Below are positions 8,486 to 16,982 of a stretch of DNA of 64,000 nucleotides, piece after piece. Made by a program: the position numbers and the translations under genes. Source of the DNA: Allorhodoferax sp032337135 (GTDB lineage: Bacteria > Pseudomonadota > Gammaproteobacteria > Burkholderiales > Burkholderiaceae_C); assembly GCF_032337135.1 (NCBI RefSeq), contig NZ_JAVXZZ010000001.1:744001-808000 (forward strand), read 5' to 3'. Each line of letters starts with the position of its first letter. Positions within the stretch are counted from its first letter, which is position 1. The notes beneath the pieces were generated by a model. That model was not told the origin of the DNA. It saw nothing but the letters and a program-made list of their open reading frames with translations, and searched no databases.

Positions 8486-9976
8486 TTATCGCGCCACCAC
8501 CACCTTCACCATCTGCCCCGGCTTGGGCTCGCCGCCGCCATAGACACCGTTGAGCAGGCGCAGCTGCTGCTCGGCGCGAGGCAGGGGCGAATTACGGGCC
8601 AACTCGGCAAAACCGCCCTTGGGGTACGGCGCGGTGGCGATGGCCCATTCGCGCGCCTGGCTGCGGTCCTGCGCGCTTAGCGGTCGAAACGAGGATTCCA
8701 CCGCCTGCAAGCCGGGCATGGCGCGCTGCAGGGCTGCGGTATCGCGCGCCAGGTACTGCAGCAGGTAGGTGTTGTCACCGGGGCCACTGACCACCGTGGC
8801 CTCCAGGCGCTGGCTGCCCTGGGCCGTCTGCCGCGCCCCGACGAAATGGGTGGCCGACAGACCATTCATGCTGCGTGCCTCGGTGCGGCCCTGGGTCGGC
8901 TTGAGCACGTTGCGCAGCACCTCATTGTGGTTGCGCCCGGCCGAAGGCGGCACCACGCGCAACACCAGGCCGGCGTCCCCGGCGGCATTGAGCACGGTCA
9001 GCTGCGCTTCGTCGTTCTGGATGCGCCAGCCCTGCGGTGCCGTCAAGGCCACTCCCAGTGTTGGGTGGTAGAACTCGCGCCCCCGCACCAGCCCTTGTGC
9101 CGCGCTGTCGCCGAAGGTGATGCCGGCAATCGCCTTCTGGTAGCGCGCACGGCCCTCGTCTTCGTACTTGCCGTTCTGGTACTGGGCTGCCAGGTTCGAG
9201 ATCATTTCCAGCCGCTGGTCGTTCGAGGGGTGCGATGCGAGCCAGTCGTTGCCCTTGGGCACGGGCCGCCCCTCGGCGCGTGCCACGTCGGCCGCGTACT
9301 GTTCCTGGGCCTTCAGCGCGCGGATCACGTCGACCATGTTGCGCGGGTCGTAGTGCACCCTGGAGAGGTATTCCGCCCCCAGCGAATCGGCCTGCAGCTC
9401 CTGCTCACGGCCATACGAAGCGATGTATCCGGCGGCCGCAGTCTGGGACAGATCACCCGCCAGGCGCCCGGCCCCGCCAAAGCCCTGGCTTTCCAGCACT
9501 GCACCGAGGACCGAGGCCGCCAGCACGCCCAGGGTGGCGTCCTGCTGCTTGGTGGCGCGCTGGGCACCATGGCGCGCAGTCACGTGGCCAATCTCGTGCC
9601 CCATGACCCCGGCCAGGTCGGCTTCACTCTCCAGGTAGGGCAAGATGCCACGCGTGACGTACACGTAGCCACCCGGCAGGGCAAAGGCGTTGATCTCGGG
9701 GCTGTCGAGCACCGTGAAGTGCCACTGCAGGTGGCTGCGGTGCGACTGCGCGGCCAGTTTGTTGCCCAGGGCCGTCACGTAGGCCTGCAGCGCCGGGTTG
9801 GCCACCTTGCCATATTCCTTGAGCACTTCGGCGTGGGCCTTGGCGCCTTCGGCCAGCTCGTCGTCCTCGCTCATCACCGAGCGCTCGGCCTCGCCCGTCA
9901 CCGGATTGACCATGGTGCTTCCGCACCCGGCCAGCAGGGCCACCCCCAGAATCAGTCCATACCCAAAACGCCGCAT
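8486..9976 (-). CDS. M48-family metalloprotease, lipoprotein
   Basis: A 496-residue periplasmic zinc protease related to BepA/LoiP-type M48 enzymes. A lipoprotein signal ends in LLAGCG with the acylated cysteine at C18. HEIGH (127-131) holds the zinc ligands and the catalytic glutamate; a further glutamate lies in REQELQADSLG. The C-terminal ~220 residues are an extension without the TPR array of BepA. The ATG at 9976 has AGGAGA before it and is better than an ATG 15 nt upstream. It probably acts in outer-membrane protein quality control. Confidence 0.88.
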   Translation of the reverse strand: MRRFGYGLILGVALLAGCGSTMVNPVTGEAERSVMSEDDELAEGAKAHAEVLKEYGKVANPALQAYVTALGNKLAAQSHRSHLQWHFTVLDSPEINAFALPGGYVYVTRGILPYLESEADLAGVMGHEIGHVTARHGAQRATKQQDATLGVLAASVLGAVLESQGFGGAGRLAGDLSQTAAAGYIASYGREQELQADSLGAEYLSRVHYDPRNMVDVIRALKAQEQYAADVARAEGRPVPKGNDWLASHPSNDQRLEMISNLAAQYQNGKYEDEGRARYQKAIAGITFGDSAAQGLVRGREFYHPTLGVALTAPQGWRIQNDEAQLTVLNAAGDAGLVLRVVPPSAGRNHNEVLRNVLKPTQGRTEARSMNGLSATHFVGARQTAQGSQRLEATVVSGPGDNTYLLQYLARDTAALQRAMPGLQAVESSFRPLSAQDRSQAREWAIATAPYPKGGFAELARNSPLPRAEQQLRLLNGVYGGGEPKPGQMVKVVVAR

Positions 9977-10031
9977 ACGTTCTCCTTGCACCCTGTGTTG
10001 CCAGGGATTGTAGGAAAGCGCAGCAATCGCT

Positions 10032-11279
10032 CTACAGGCGGAAGGCGGCCACGGCCTCGTGCATGCGGGCCGATTCGGTGCGCAGGGCAGCAGCTGCAGC
10101 GGCAGACTCCTCCACCAAGGCCGCGTTCTGTTGCGTCATCTGATCCACGTGCCCCACCACCTGGCCAAGTTCGTCGATGCTGGTGCTCTGGGCGGCGGTG
10201 GCTTCGCGCATGTGCCCCACCAGCGCGGCCACCTGCTGCACCGCCTCGGCGATGGCTTGCATGCGTTCACCGGCCTCCTGCACCTGGTCGGACCCGGTCT
10301 CGACCTGCTCTACCGAGGAGGTGATGAGGGTCCGGATTTCCTTGGCGGCCTCGGCCGACCTGCCGGCCAGGCTGCGCACCTCGCTGGCGACCACGGCAAA
10401 ACCACGCCCCTGCTCGCCCGCGCGTGCTGCCTCCACCGCCGCATTGAGGGCCAGGATGTTGGTCTGGAACGCGATGCCATCGATCACCGCAATGATCTCG
10501 GCGATCTTGCGCGAGGCGGCGTGGATGCCCGCCATGGTGCTCACCACCCGGTTGACGGAGGCGCTTCCTTCCTGCACGGCGTGCGAGGCCGAGGTGGCCA
10601 CGGCACTGGCCTGCTGCGTTGATGACGCATTGGTGCGCACCGTCTGCGTCAGGCTTGCCAGGGTCGCTGCCGTCTGCTCCAGGCTGGCGGCCGTCTGTTC
10701 GGTGCGGGAGGACAGGTTCATGGAGCCCTCGGCCACTTCGGCCGCCGAGTGCGCAATGACTTCGGACGAGGCGCGCACCGCGTTCAGGGTTTCCTTCAGC
10801 GAGGCCTGCATCGAGGCCAGCGCCTCGGTCAGTTCTCCGGTTTCGTCGCGGCTGATGGCCACGATGTCACCGCGCAGGTCGTGGTTGGCAATGCGCATGG
10901 CCGCATCGCGGGCCTGGGTCACTGGGCGCACCACCCGGGCACGGATGAACAGGCTTGCCAGCACGATCCCAAGCCCCCCAACGCCCAGCGAGGTGAGGCC
11001 GAAGCCCAGCGCCAGGCGCAGGTCGCTCAGTAGCTCATTGCGCATGGCCCAGAACGACGCAGCGTCCCGCGCTGCGCCAACCTGCCCGATCTCGGCCCAG
11101 AGCTTCCAGAACACCACGCCGGAAAAGCAGGTACAGGCCACCAGCACTGCGCCAAAGGCCAGCAGCAGTCGTACCAGTATGGTGACACCACCAGCCGATG
11201 CCGCAGCAAACGGCTTGGCGACCAGGGGCCCGGCAGCCGGCGCATCCACCGGTGTCAGGGAGTAGTGAGTGGGTGACAT
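10032..11279 (-). CDS. Methyl-accepting chemotaxis protein with minimal periplasmic loop
   Basis: A 415-residue chemoreceptor. Two membrane helices (about 31-58 and 91-115) flank only about 32 residues, too few for a normal ligand-binding domain. A HAMP-like stretch follows, then the cytoplasmic signalling domain with the highly conserved hairpin tip (IDGIAFQTNILALNAAVEAA). It has no obvious C-terminal NWETF pentapeptide. It begins 7 nt after the DUF3604 gene stop, so it may be in the same transcript. It may sense membrane or internal state, or partner with another protein; that is inference. Confidence 0.9.
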   Translation of the reverse strand: MSPTHYSLTPVDAPAAGPLVAKPFAAASAGGVTILVRLLLAFGAVLVACTCFSGVVFWKLWAEIGQVGAARDAASFWAMRNELLSDLRLALGFGLTSLGVGGLGIVLASLFIRARVVRPVTQARDAAMRIANHDLRGDIVAISRDETGELTEALASMQASLKETLNAVRASSEVIAHSAAEVAEGSMNLSSRTEQTAASLEQTAATLASLTQTVRTNASSTQQASAVATSASHAVQEGSASVNRVVSTMAGIHAASRKIAEIIAVIDGIAFQTNILALNAAVEAARAGEQGRGFAVVASEVRSLAGRSAEAAKEIRTLITSSVEQVETGSDQVQEAGERMQAIAEAVQQVAALVGHMREATAAQSTSIDELGQVVGHVDQMTQQNAALVEESAAAAAALRTESARMHEAVAAFRL

Positions 11280-11285
11280 GGGGTG

Positions 11286-13244
11286 CTACCTCGCAGGGGT
11301 GTACCAGATGGGGGAACTCCAGGCGCGTTCCTGGATCGTCTGCGGCACATTGGGTGGATGGGCCACACCGAGCTTGAGCGCGTCGTACTGGCTGTAGCGG
11401 CACACCGGGTTCTCCAGCACGCGCACGTAGTAGAAGGCCGACTGCGTGGGCTGGAACTCGGGGTCGCTCCAGGTGGTGGCAAGTTCGGGTGCGCCCTTGT
11501 CCTGCGAGATGGCGCAAGTCTGCAGGTCCACCTTGGCACCGTTGTCGGGGCAGCGGTGCGTCTTGGCATCGGGCTTGCCACCATCCGAGCAGGCCACGTC
11601 GTACACCCGTTCCTGGGTGCTGCCGTCGGCGGTGAGCCAGCCCTTGACGATCTGCACGCGCTGCAGCGGGGCGGACTGCACATCGCGCAGGGCCCACACC
11701 AGGAAGGATGGCGCCTTGCCCGCAGGGGCCGCGGCCAGGGTGCCACCCATGGGCACGCCCTGGGCATAGGCGGTCTTCACCATGTCGCCCTGCTGGTGCA
11801 GGTTGGATGCAAAGCCGTAGCCACCGAAGAAGCGCACCCGCAGGCGTGTGCCGCTGGTGCCCCAGCTCTCGCGGCGCTGCAGGCTGTCCCAGATCGCCGG
11901 GCGCGTGTTCTCCTCGGCCCAGACACCGGTCAGGCCACCGGGGTTGATGCCGCCGGGTGCGATGCCCAGCTTCTTGGAGACGATGGTCTGCTTCATGCCC
12001 AGCCGGTACTCGGGCGTGGTGTCGATGGGGGTGGCATGGCCGTTGTAGCCCTTCTCAGCCGTGTCGCCAGGCATGCCGTTGTGGTTGTCGGTGCTGCCGA
12101 CCAGGCCGAACTGGAACGGGTTGAAGCCCCATTTCTTCTCTTCCGCCAGACCCTTCTTGAGCACGTTGCGCACCATGTCGTTCTGTGCCACGCAGCGCAC
12201 CGCATGGATGCCGGTCTTGTCGTCAACGAGCTCCTCGCCGGGCTTGCAGGTCGGCCACAGGTTCTCGAAACCACACTCCTCATCGGTGTTGCCCACACCG
12301 CGGGCGCATTCGGAGCCGCCCTTGGCCTGGAACACCTCGACCAGGCGTTCGTACTTGGCACGCAGGGCCAGGTTCTCGCGCGTCACGGGCGACGCGTCGG
12401 AATTGCGGTCGCCGAACATCAGCCCCCAGGAAAAGTTCGGGTTGTGCGGAATGGACAGGGCCTTGCAGGCGCCAGTGCAGTTCAGGTCCAGCCAGCGCAG
12501 CAGGTCTTCGGCAAAACCGTCGGTGGCACCGAACACGGTATCAGGCACCTTGGCACCACGGTAGATGATGTTGCGGTGAAGCATGCCGCCCATCACCAGC
12601 GTGGGGCTGTATTCGTAGCCGATGAAGCTGGTGAACTTGCCGGGCTCGTAGGCGTCGTTGGCCGCATTCTGGGTGTCCTGCCAGACCGAGGGGGCGGAGG
12701 CGATGCAGTCCTGCCCGTCCTTGCCGCAGATGCCCGGCGGGTAGTAGCCGCGCTTGGGGCCGTTCTGCACCAGGGCGTCGAACAGGCGCGGAAACACCGG
12801 CAGCAGCTTGTAGCGCAAGCCGATGCAGTCCAGGCTCCAATAGTTCGGGCTCTTGGAATTCAGGCACTGGTGCACCCCGCCCATGCCCTCGGCATGGTCG
12901 GTCACCGCGGCGAAGTCCAGTGGTGCGGCCAGCTTCTGCACGATGCCGCTGTCGCCGATCTCCATCGGTTCGCCCTTGGCAAAGCGGTAGGCCATGCGCG
13001 GGTCGAGCCGGTTGCCGAACACGTTGGCGTCCATCGAGTACTTGGTGTGCAGGTGCAGTTCGCCGAAGTAGGCATTGCGCTGCGGGTTGGGTGGCGGGGC
13101 GTCGGCGCCACGCAGCGGCTCCATCACCTTGGCCACGGACAGCACCAGGTCCGGGTCGTGCTGGGCAAACACGAGGTAGCCCACCCCCCCGACCACTACC
13201 AGGCCCACCAGCCCACCGAGCCATTGGAATATGCGTTTGATCAT
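11286..13244 (-). CDS. DUF3604 family protein
   Basis: A 652-residue protein of the DUF3604 family, whose function is unknown. It has an N-terminal membrane anchor or signal (IFQWLGGLVGLVVVGGVGYLVF). A PHP-like start follows (YFGELHLHTKYSMDA), suggesting a metal-dependent hydrolase or phosphoesterase core exported to the periplasm. Two ATG codons lie in tandem (13247, 13244); GGAGA is better spaced to 13244. It is the last catabolic-type gene of the minus-strand set, downstream of a HupE/UreJ-like protein and a parvulin, an association I recall from other proteobacteria. Confidence 0.85.
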   Translation of the reverse strand: MIKRIFQWLGGLVGLVVVGGVGYLVFAQHDPDLVLSVAKVMEPLRGADAPPPNPQRNAYFGELHLHTKYSMDANVFGNRLDPRMAYRFAKGEPMEIGDSGIVQKLAAPLDFAAVTDHAEGMGGVHQCLNSKSPNYWSLDCIGLRYKLLPVFPRLFDALVQNGPKRGYYPPGICGKDGQDCIASAPSVWQDTQNAANDAYEPGKFTSFIGYEYSPTLVMGGMLHRNIIYRGAKVPDTVFGATDGFAEDLLRWLDLNCTGACKALSIPHNPNFSWGLMFGDRNSDASPVTRENLALRAKYERLVEVFQAKGGSECARGVGNTDEECGFENLWPTCKPGEELVDDKTGIHAVRCVAQNDMVRNVLKKGLAEEKKWGFNPFQFGLVGSTDNHNGMPGDTAEKGYNGHATPIDTTPEYRLGMKQTIVSKKLGIAPGGINPGGLTGVWAEENTRPAIWDSLQRRESWGTSGTRLRVRFFGGYGFASNLHQQGDMVKTAYAQGVPMGGTLAAAPAGKAPSFLVWALRDVQSAPLQRVQIVKGWLTADGSTQERVYDVACSDGGKPDAKTHRCPDNGAKVDLQTCAISQDKGAPELATTWSDPEFQPTQSAFYYVRVLENPVCRYSQYDALKLGVAHPPNVPQTIQERAWSSPIWYTPAR

Positions 13245-13276
13245 CATCGGTCTCCAGTTGTCATTGTTCGAGTCAT

Positions 13277-14281
13277 TCACAGGCCCAGCACCGGCACCAT
13301 GCGTTGCAGCCACCAGAAGCCCGCCCAGCCACCCAGGCCCCACAGAGGCGCAGCCCGCCACGACGCCGGTGCGTGGCGGCTGGCGTGGCGCAGCAGGGCC
13401 AGCAGGGGCAGCACCAGGCCCACGAACAGCAGTTGCCCCAGTTCGACCCCCAGGTTGAACAGCAGCAAGGCGGCAGGCACATCGCCCGCAGGCAGCCCCA
13501 CCTGCGACAGAGCCCCGGCAAAGCCCAGCCCGTGCAGCAACCCGAATACGAAAGCCACCACGGCAGGATGCGGCGTGCCACCGGCAGGCCGCCCGGCCTG
13601 TCGCAACACCAGCTCACGCGCCAGGAACAGGATGGACAGGGCGATGCAGGCCTCCACCGGCGCGGCGGGCACCCGCACCCAGCCCAGCGCCGCCAGCCCC
13701 AGCGTCAGGCTGTGGGCCAGGGTGAACGCGGTGATGGTCTGCAGCAGCCGCAGTCGCTCCCGCACCAGCAGCACCAGGCACAGCACGAACAGCAGGTGGT
13801 CCGCCCCGGTAAGGATGTGCTCCACCCCCAGCAGCAGGTAGTCCGAAACTGCCAGCGCAAGCGCTGCGCGCGATGCCAGGGCGACCTCGGGCGCGCGCGG
13901 GTGGGCGATGGCAGTCCACTGCGTGCCATCGGCATAGTCCACGCGCACCAGCACATCGACCAGCGTCAGCGGCAAGCCTGCGAAATGCACGCGCTCACCG
14001 CCGTGCAGTCCGGCACTGCAGGCCAGCTGCCAAAGGGCCAGGCGGGCACCGGGAGACGGACGCTGCTCGGGCGCGCTGCGCATCGTGCAGGTCTCGGGAA
14101 ACACCGGGCGTACCTCCGGCACCACCCCCTGGGTATCGGGCAGGCGCCACTGCACGTCAAAGACACCGGGCGTGCGCTCCTGCAGCATCAGCGAGGCCGG
14201 CAGGCTTTCGTGCGCGCACGCCGTACCCATGCCGACCAGCAGCAGGACGACCAGCCACACCCAGGCGCCGATGCGGACCAT
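13277..14281 (-). CDS. HupE/UreJ-like membrane protein
   Basis: A 334-residue protein with a signal peptide (VWLVVLLLVGMGTACA), a soluble periplasmic region of about 130 residues and then roughly six membrane helices. The membrane part resembles HupE/UreJ permeases, including VEHILTGADHLLFVL and FGLLHGLGFAGAL; histidine-rich helices of this kind bind nickel in HupE. The ATG overlaps the stop of the upstream parvulin gene (TGATG), so the two are translationally coupled. No hydrogenase or urease is nearby, so nickel transport is doubtful. Confidence 0.8.
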   Translation of the reverse strand: MVRIGAWVWLVVLLLVGMGTACAHESLPASLMLQERTPGVFDVQWRLPDTQGVVPEVRPVFPETCTMRSAPEQRPSPGARLALWQLACSAGLHGGERVHFAGLPLTLVDVLVRVDYADGTQWTAIAHPRAPEVALASRAALALAVSDYLLLGVEHILTGADHLLFVLCLVLLVRERLRLLQTITAFTLAHSLTLGLAALGWVRVPAAPVEACIALSILFLARELVLRQAGRPAGGTPHPAVVAFVFGLLHGLGFAGALSQVGLPAGDVPAALLLFNLGVELGQLLFVGLVLPLLALLRHASRHAPASWRAAPLWGLGGWAGFWWLQRMVPVLGL

Positions 14282-15162
14282 CAACGCCCGCTCCCGAGCG
14301 CCTGGCCCGGCACGGCCTGTGGCTGCGCATCCGCACGCACCACGGTGTAGCGTGCGCGCAGCCGTGCATAGGCGTCGTCCCGGGCTGCTGCCACACGCGC
14401 CTCGCCCAAATCGGCCGCGACGCGATCGCGCACCTGCTCCCAGGGCGCCACGCGACCCGGCACACGTTCCAGCACGCGCACCAGGTGCCAACCGTAGGGC
14501 GACGCCAGCGGCGCCGACCATGCCCCGGGCGAGAGCGTCTGCACGGCCTGGGCAAAGGGTTCGCCGAAATCGCGCACCAGCTGTTCCGGGGTCTGCGCCG
14601 GCAGCATGCGCCCCAGCATGAACCGGTCGCCAGGCTCCGCTGCCCCGGCCAGCAGGGCGTCGCGCACGCGGCGTAGCCGCGCTTGCGTGGCCTGCGTCGT
14701 CGCCTGGGGACGGACATACACCTGCTCCAGACGCAGGCGCGGTGCCAGCTGGTAGCGTTCGGGGTGGGCTGCGAGGTAGGCGCGCTGTTCGGCTTCGGTC
14801 GGCGCCTGCACCTCGCCATGGGCCAGGAATTCCATCTTCTGCGCCAGGCGTCGGCGCACGATGGCGTCTTCCTGGTCCAGCCCCTGGGTGCGGGCTTCGC
14901 GCACCAGCACTTCCTCGCGCACATGGGCCTCCACCAGGTCGTCGAGCTGGCGCTGCGTCGGCGGTCGGCCCCACTGCTGCAAGGCCTGCGCGCGCAGGCG
15001 CTGGAGCGTATCCGCATCCACGGAAATGGTGCTTTTTTGGCCACTAGCCCGCATGGATATTGCGTAGTCAGCTACAAATATCAGAGCGCCTAGCAACAGG
15101 AACAGCACCAGGGGCTCACGCCCCCAGCGCCGTACGCGTTCCATGCCTGCCTGCCGTGCCAT
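14281..15162 (-). CDS. Parvulin-type peptidyl-prolyl isomerase, membrane anchored
   Basis: A 293-residue PpiC/SurA-type protein. One N-terminal membrane helix (about 18-36) anchors it, with the rest in the periplasm. A SurA-N-like helical region is followed by a parvulin domain at about 145-250 (FAQAVQTLSPGAWSAPLASPYGWHLVRV). ATG at 15162 has GAGG upstream; ATG at 15144 is possible. It probably folds an exported partner encoded nearby, such as the DUF3604 protein or the HupE-like protein. A 55-bp repeat copy encodes residues 26-43, across the end of the membrane helix. Confidence 0.85.
   Translation of the reverse strand: MARQAGMERVRRWGREPLVLFLLLGALIFVADYAISMRASGQKSTISVDADTLQRLRAQALQQWGRPPTQRQLDDLVEAHVREEVLVREARTQGLDQEDAIVRRRLAQKMEFLAHGEVQAPTEAEQRAYLAAHPERYQLAPRLRLEQVYVRPQATTQATQARLRRVRDALLAGAAEPGDRFMLGRMLPAQTPEQLVRDFGEPFAQAVQTLSPGAWSAPLASPYGWHLVRVLERVPGRVAPWEQVRDRVAADLGEARVAAARDDAYARLRARYTVVRADAQPQAVPGQALGSGR
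15033..15087 (+). repeat. 55-bp interspersed repeat, copy B
   Basis: TTTTTGGCC, CTAGCCCGCA, ATTGCG, CAGCTA and AGAGC occur in the same order and spacing as in copy A. It lies in the parvulin gene, antisense, and encodes ALIFVADYAISMRASGQKS in the same reading frame as copy A. Confidence 0.75.
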
Positions 15163-15172
15163 GGGCTGCGCC

Positions 15173-16609
15173 TCAGAACGGCTTGACCACGTTGGGGTCG
15201 CCCTTGCCGGTGAACAGTGCCAGCGACAGGTGCTGCACGACGTTGCCGTAGGGCGGGTAGAACAGGTCGATGGGGAAGAAGCGGTGGCGCTTGAACACGG
15301 TGCGGGCGTGCGAGAGTTCGCGGAAGCCCTCTTCGCCGTGGTAGGTTCCCATGCCCGAGTTGCCCACGCCGCCGCACGGTGCGTCGTGGTTGATGAAGTG
15401 CCAGCCCCAGTCGTTGAGGGTGACGCCGCCGGAGTGGGTGTGGGTCAGCAGGTGCTCGCGCGCACGGGCATCGTGGCTGAAGCAGTACAGCGCCAGCGGG
15501 CGTGGGCGGCTGTGGATCTCGCGCAGCACCTCGTCGAGGCTGTCGTACACCAGCACCGGCAGGATCGGGCCGAAGATCTCCTCCTGCATCAGCGCCATGT
15601 CGGACGTGCAGCCGGTGACGATGTGCAGGGGCAGGCGCTGGCCATCGCCTGCGGGTCCGCAGACCGTGACCGTGGCGCCCTTGGCGCGGGCGTCGTCGAG
15701 CAGCTGGCGGATGCGGGCCGCATGGCGTGCGTTGATGACCGAGGTGTACTCGGCATTGCCCAGCACATTGCTGCCATAGAAGCGCGCCTGGGTCTCCTGC
15801 AGCGCCTGCACGAACTCGGCCAGGCCGGCACGCGGCACCAGGGCGTAGTCGGGGGCGACGCAGATCTGGCCGCAGTTCACCCCCTTGCCGTGGGCAATGC
15901 GCTTGGCGGCATCGCGCATGGAGTAGTCGGGCAGCACCACGGCGGGCGACTTGCCACCGAGTTCGAGCGTGACCGGCGTGAGGTTCTTCGCTGCTTGGCC
16001 CATGACAACGCGGCCGATGGCGGGCGAGCCGGTGAACACGATGTGGTTGAAGGGCAGCGCCGTGAAGTCGTTGGGGTCGCCCTGCTCGGCACCGAACACC
16101 GCCACCAGGTGGGGCGGGAACACCTCGGCCAGCAGCTGGCGCAGCGTGGCCGTGGTGCGCGGGGTGTTGTCGGGCATGCGCAGCATCACGCGGTTGCCAG
16201 CGGCCAGCGCGGCGGCCATGGGGCCCAGGGCCAGGTAGACCGGGAAGTTCCAGGTGGCGATGACGCCGACCACCCCCTTGGGCTGGTAGTGCACCTGCAG
16301 GCTGTTGCTCAGGAACAGCAGTTCGGTATGGCGCTTAGATGGACGCATCCAGCGGCGCAGGTGGGTGATGGCGTGGTTGATCTCCAGCGTCGTCGGCAGG
16401 ATGTCGAGCATCTTGGTCTCGGCCGCGGCGCGGCCGCCGAAGTCCTGGTCGATGGCCGCGATCAGCACGTCCTGGTAGCGCAGCAGCTGGCGCTTGAGCG
16501 CCTTGAGCCGGTCCTTGCGCTCGGCCGCACTCGGGTAGGGCTGGGCCAGGGCGGCCGCCTGCTGATGTTCAAAGGTCGGCTGCAGTGCCGGCAGGGGGGG
16601 TGTCGTCAT
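15173..16609 (-). CDS. Coniferyl-aldehyde-dehydrogenase-like NAD(P) aldehyde dehydrogenase
   Basis: A 478-residue class-3-like aldehyde dehydrogenase that oxidises an aldehyde to the acid. The catalytic cysteine lies in GVNCGQICVAPDY and the catalytic glutamate in TLELGGKSP; VIATWNFPVYL and FTGSPAIGR form the cofactor region. The C-terminus carries the hydrophobic tail seen in membrane-associated fatty-aldehyde and coniferyl-aldehyde dehydrogenases. In this locus it could act after the alcohol dehydrogenase at 22.9 kb. The true substrate is unknown. Confidence 0.85.
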   Translation of the reverse strand: MTTPPLPALQPTFEHQQAAALAQPYPSAAERKDRLKALKRQLLRYQDVLIAAIDQDFGGRAAAETKMLDILPTTLEINHAITHLRRWMRPSKRHTELLFLSNSLQVHYQPKGVVGVIATWNFPVYLALGPMAAALAAGNRVMLRMPDNTPRTTATLRQLLAEVFPPHLVAVFGAEQGDPNDFTALPFNHIVFTGSPAIGRVVMGQAAKNLTPVTLELGGKSPAVVLPDYSMRDAAKRIAHGKGVNCGQICVAPDYALVPRAGLAEFVQALQETQARFYGSNVLGNAEYTSVINARHAARIRQLLDDARAKGATVTVCGPAGDGQRLPLHIVTGCTSDMALMQEEIFGPILPVLVYDSLDEVLREIHSRPRPLALYCFSHDARAREHLLTHTHSGGVTLNDWGWHFINHDAPCGGVGNSGMGTYHGEEGFRELSHARTVFKRHRFFPIDLFYPPYGNVVQHLSLALFTGKGDPNVVKPF

Positions 16610-16634
16610 GGGGTTCTCCTCGGGTTCTTGGGGT

Positions 16635-16982
16635 TCAGGCGTGCCGGTGTCCGCGCAGGTGCATCAGCTGACGCACCTGCAGCACCACCACGACCCAGGT
16701 CACCACGAACGAGGCCAGGGCAAAGCCCAGGCCCACGCTGTCGCCCTGCAGCCAATGCACGTAGACCGGCAGCGGTGCACGGTACTCGTCGTAGGCCGGG
16801 GCGATGCCAAGGCTGGCAATGCCACAACTGAGCACAAAGCGGGTCGAGTCCTTGAACCAGAGCTGGGCGAAGTGATCAAACAATTTGGCCAGGGCCACAA
16901 AGGGCAGTCCGTACACCACCAGCAGCGGGGCCATCAGGACGGTGATGAGGGCGTAGATGAAGAAGGTTTGCAAGCTATCCAT
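16635..16982 (-). CDS. Small membrane protein, unknown function
   Basis: A 115-residue protein with about three hydrophobic helices (residues about 5-30, 45-60 and 85-105) and no motif I know. Its ATG lies 8 nt inside the end of the upstream propeller gene (ATGGATAG), so its translation is probably coupled to that gene. This tight coupling suggests it is a membrane partner of the propeller protein, perhaps an anchor or electron-transfer partner. That role is inference. Confidence 0.65.
   Translation of the reverse strand: MDSLQTFFIYALITVLMAPLLVVYGLPFVALAKLFDHFAQLWFKDSTRFVLSCGIASLGIAPAYDEYRAPLPVYVHWLQGDSVGLGFALASFVVTWVVVVLQVRQLMHLRGHRHA

Noticed and set aside
11283..13841. A plus-strand open frame of about 850 codons opposite DUF3604
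   Set aside because: It has the composition of a GC-rich antisense frame and spans two real minus-strand genes with clear families.
13277..14281. Nickel transporter for hydrogenase or urease
   Set aside because: The membrane domain resembles HupE/UreJ, but no hydrogenase or urease gene is in the window and the protein has a large extra periplasmic domain.
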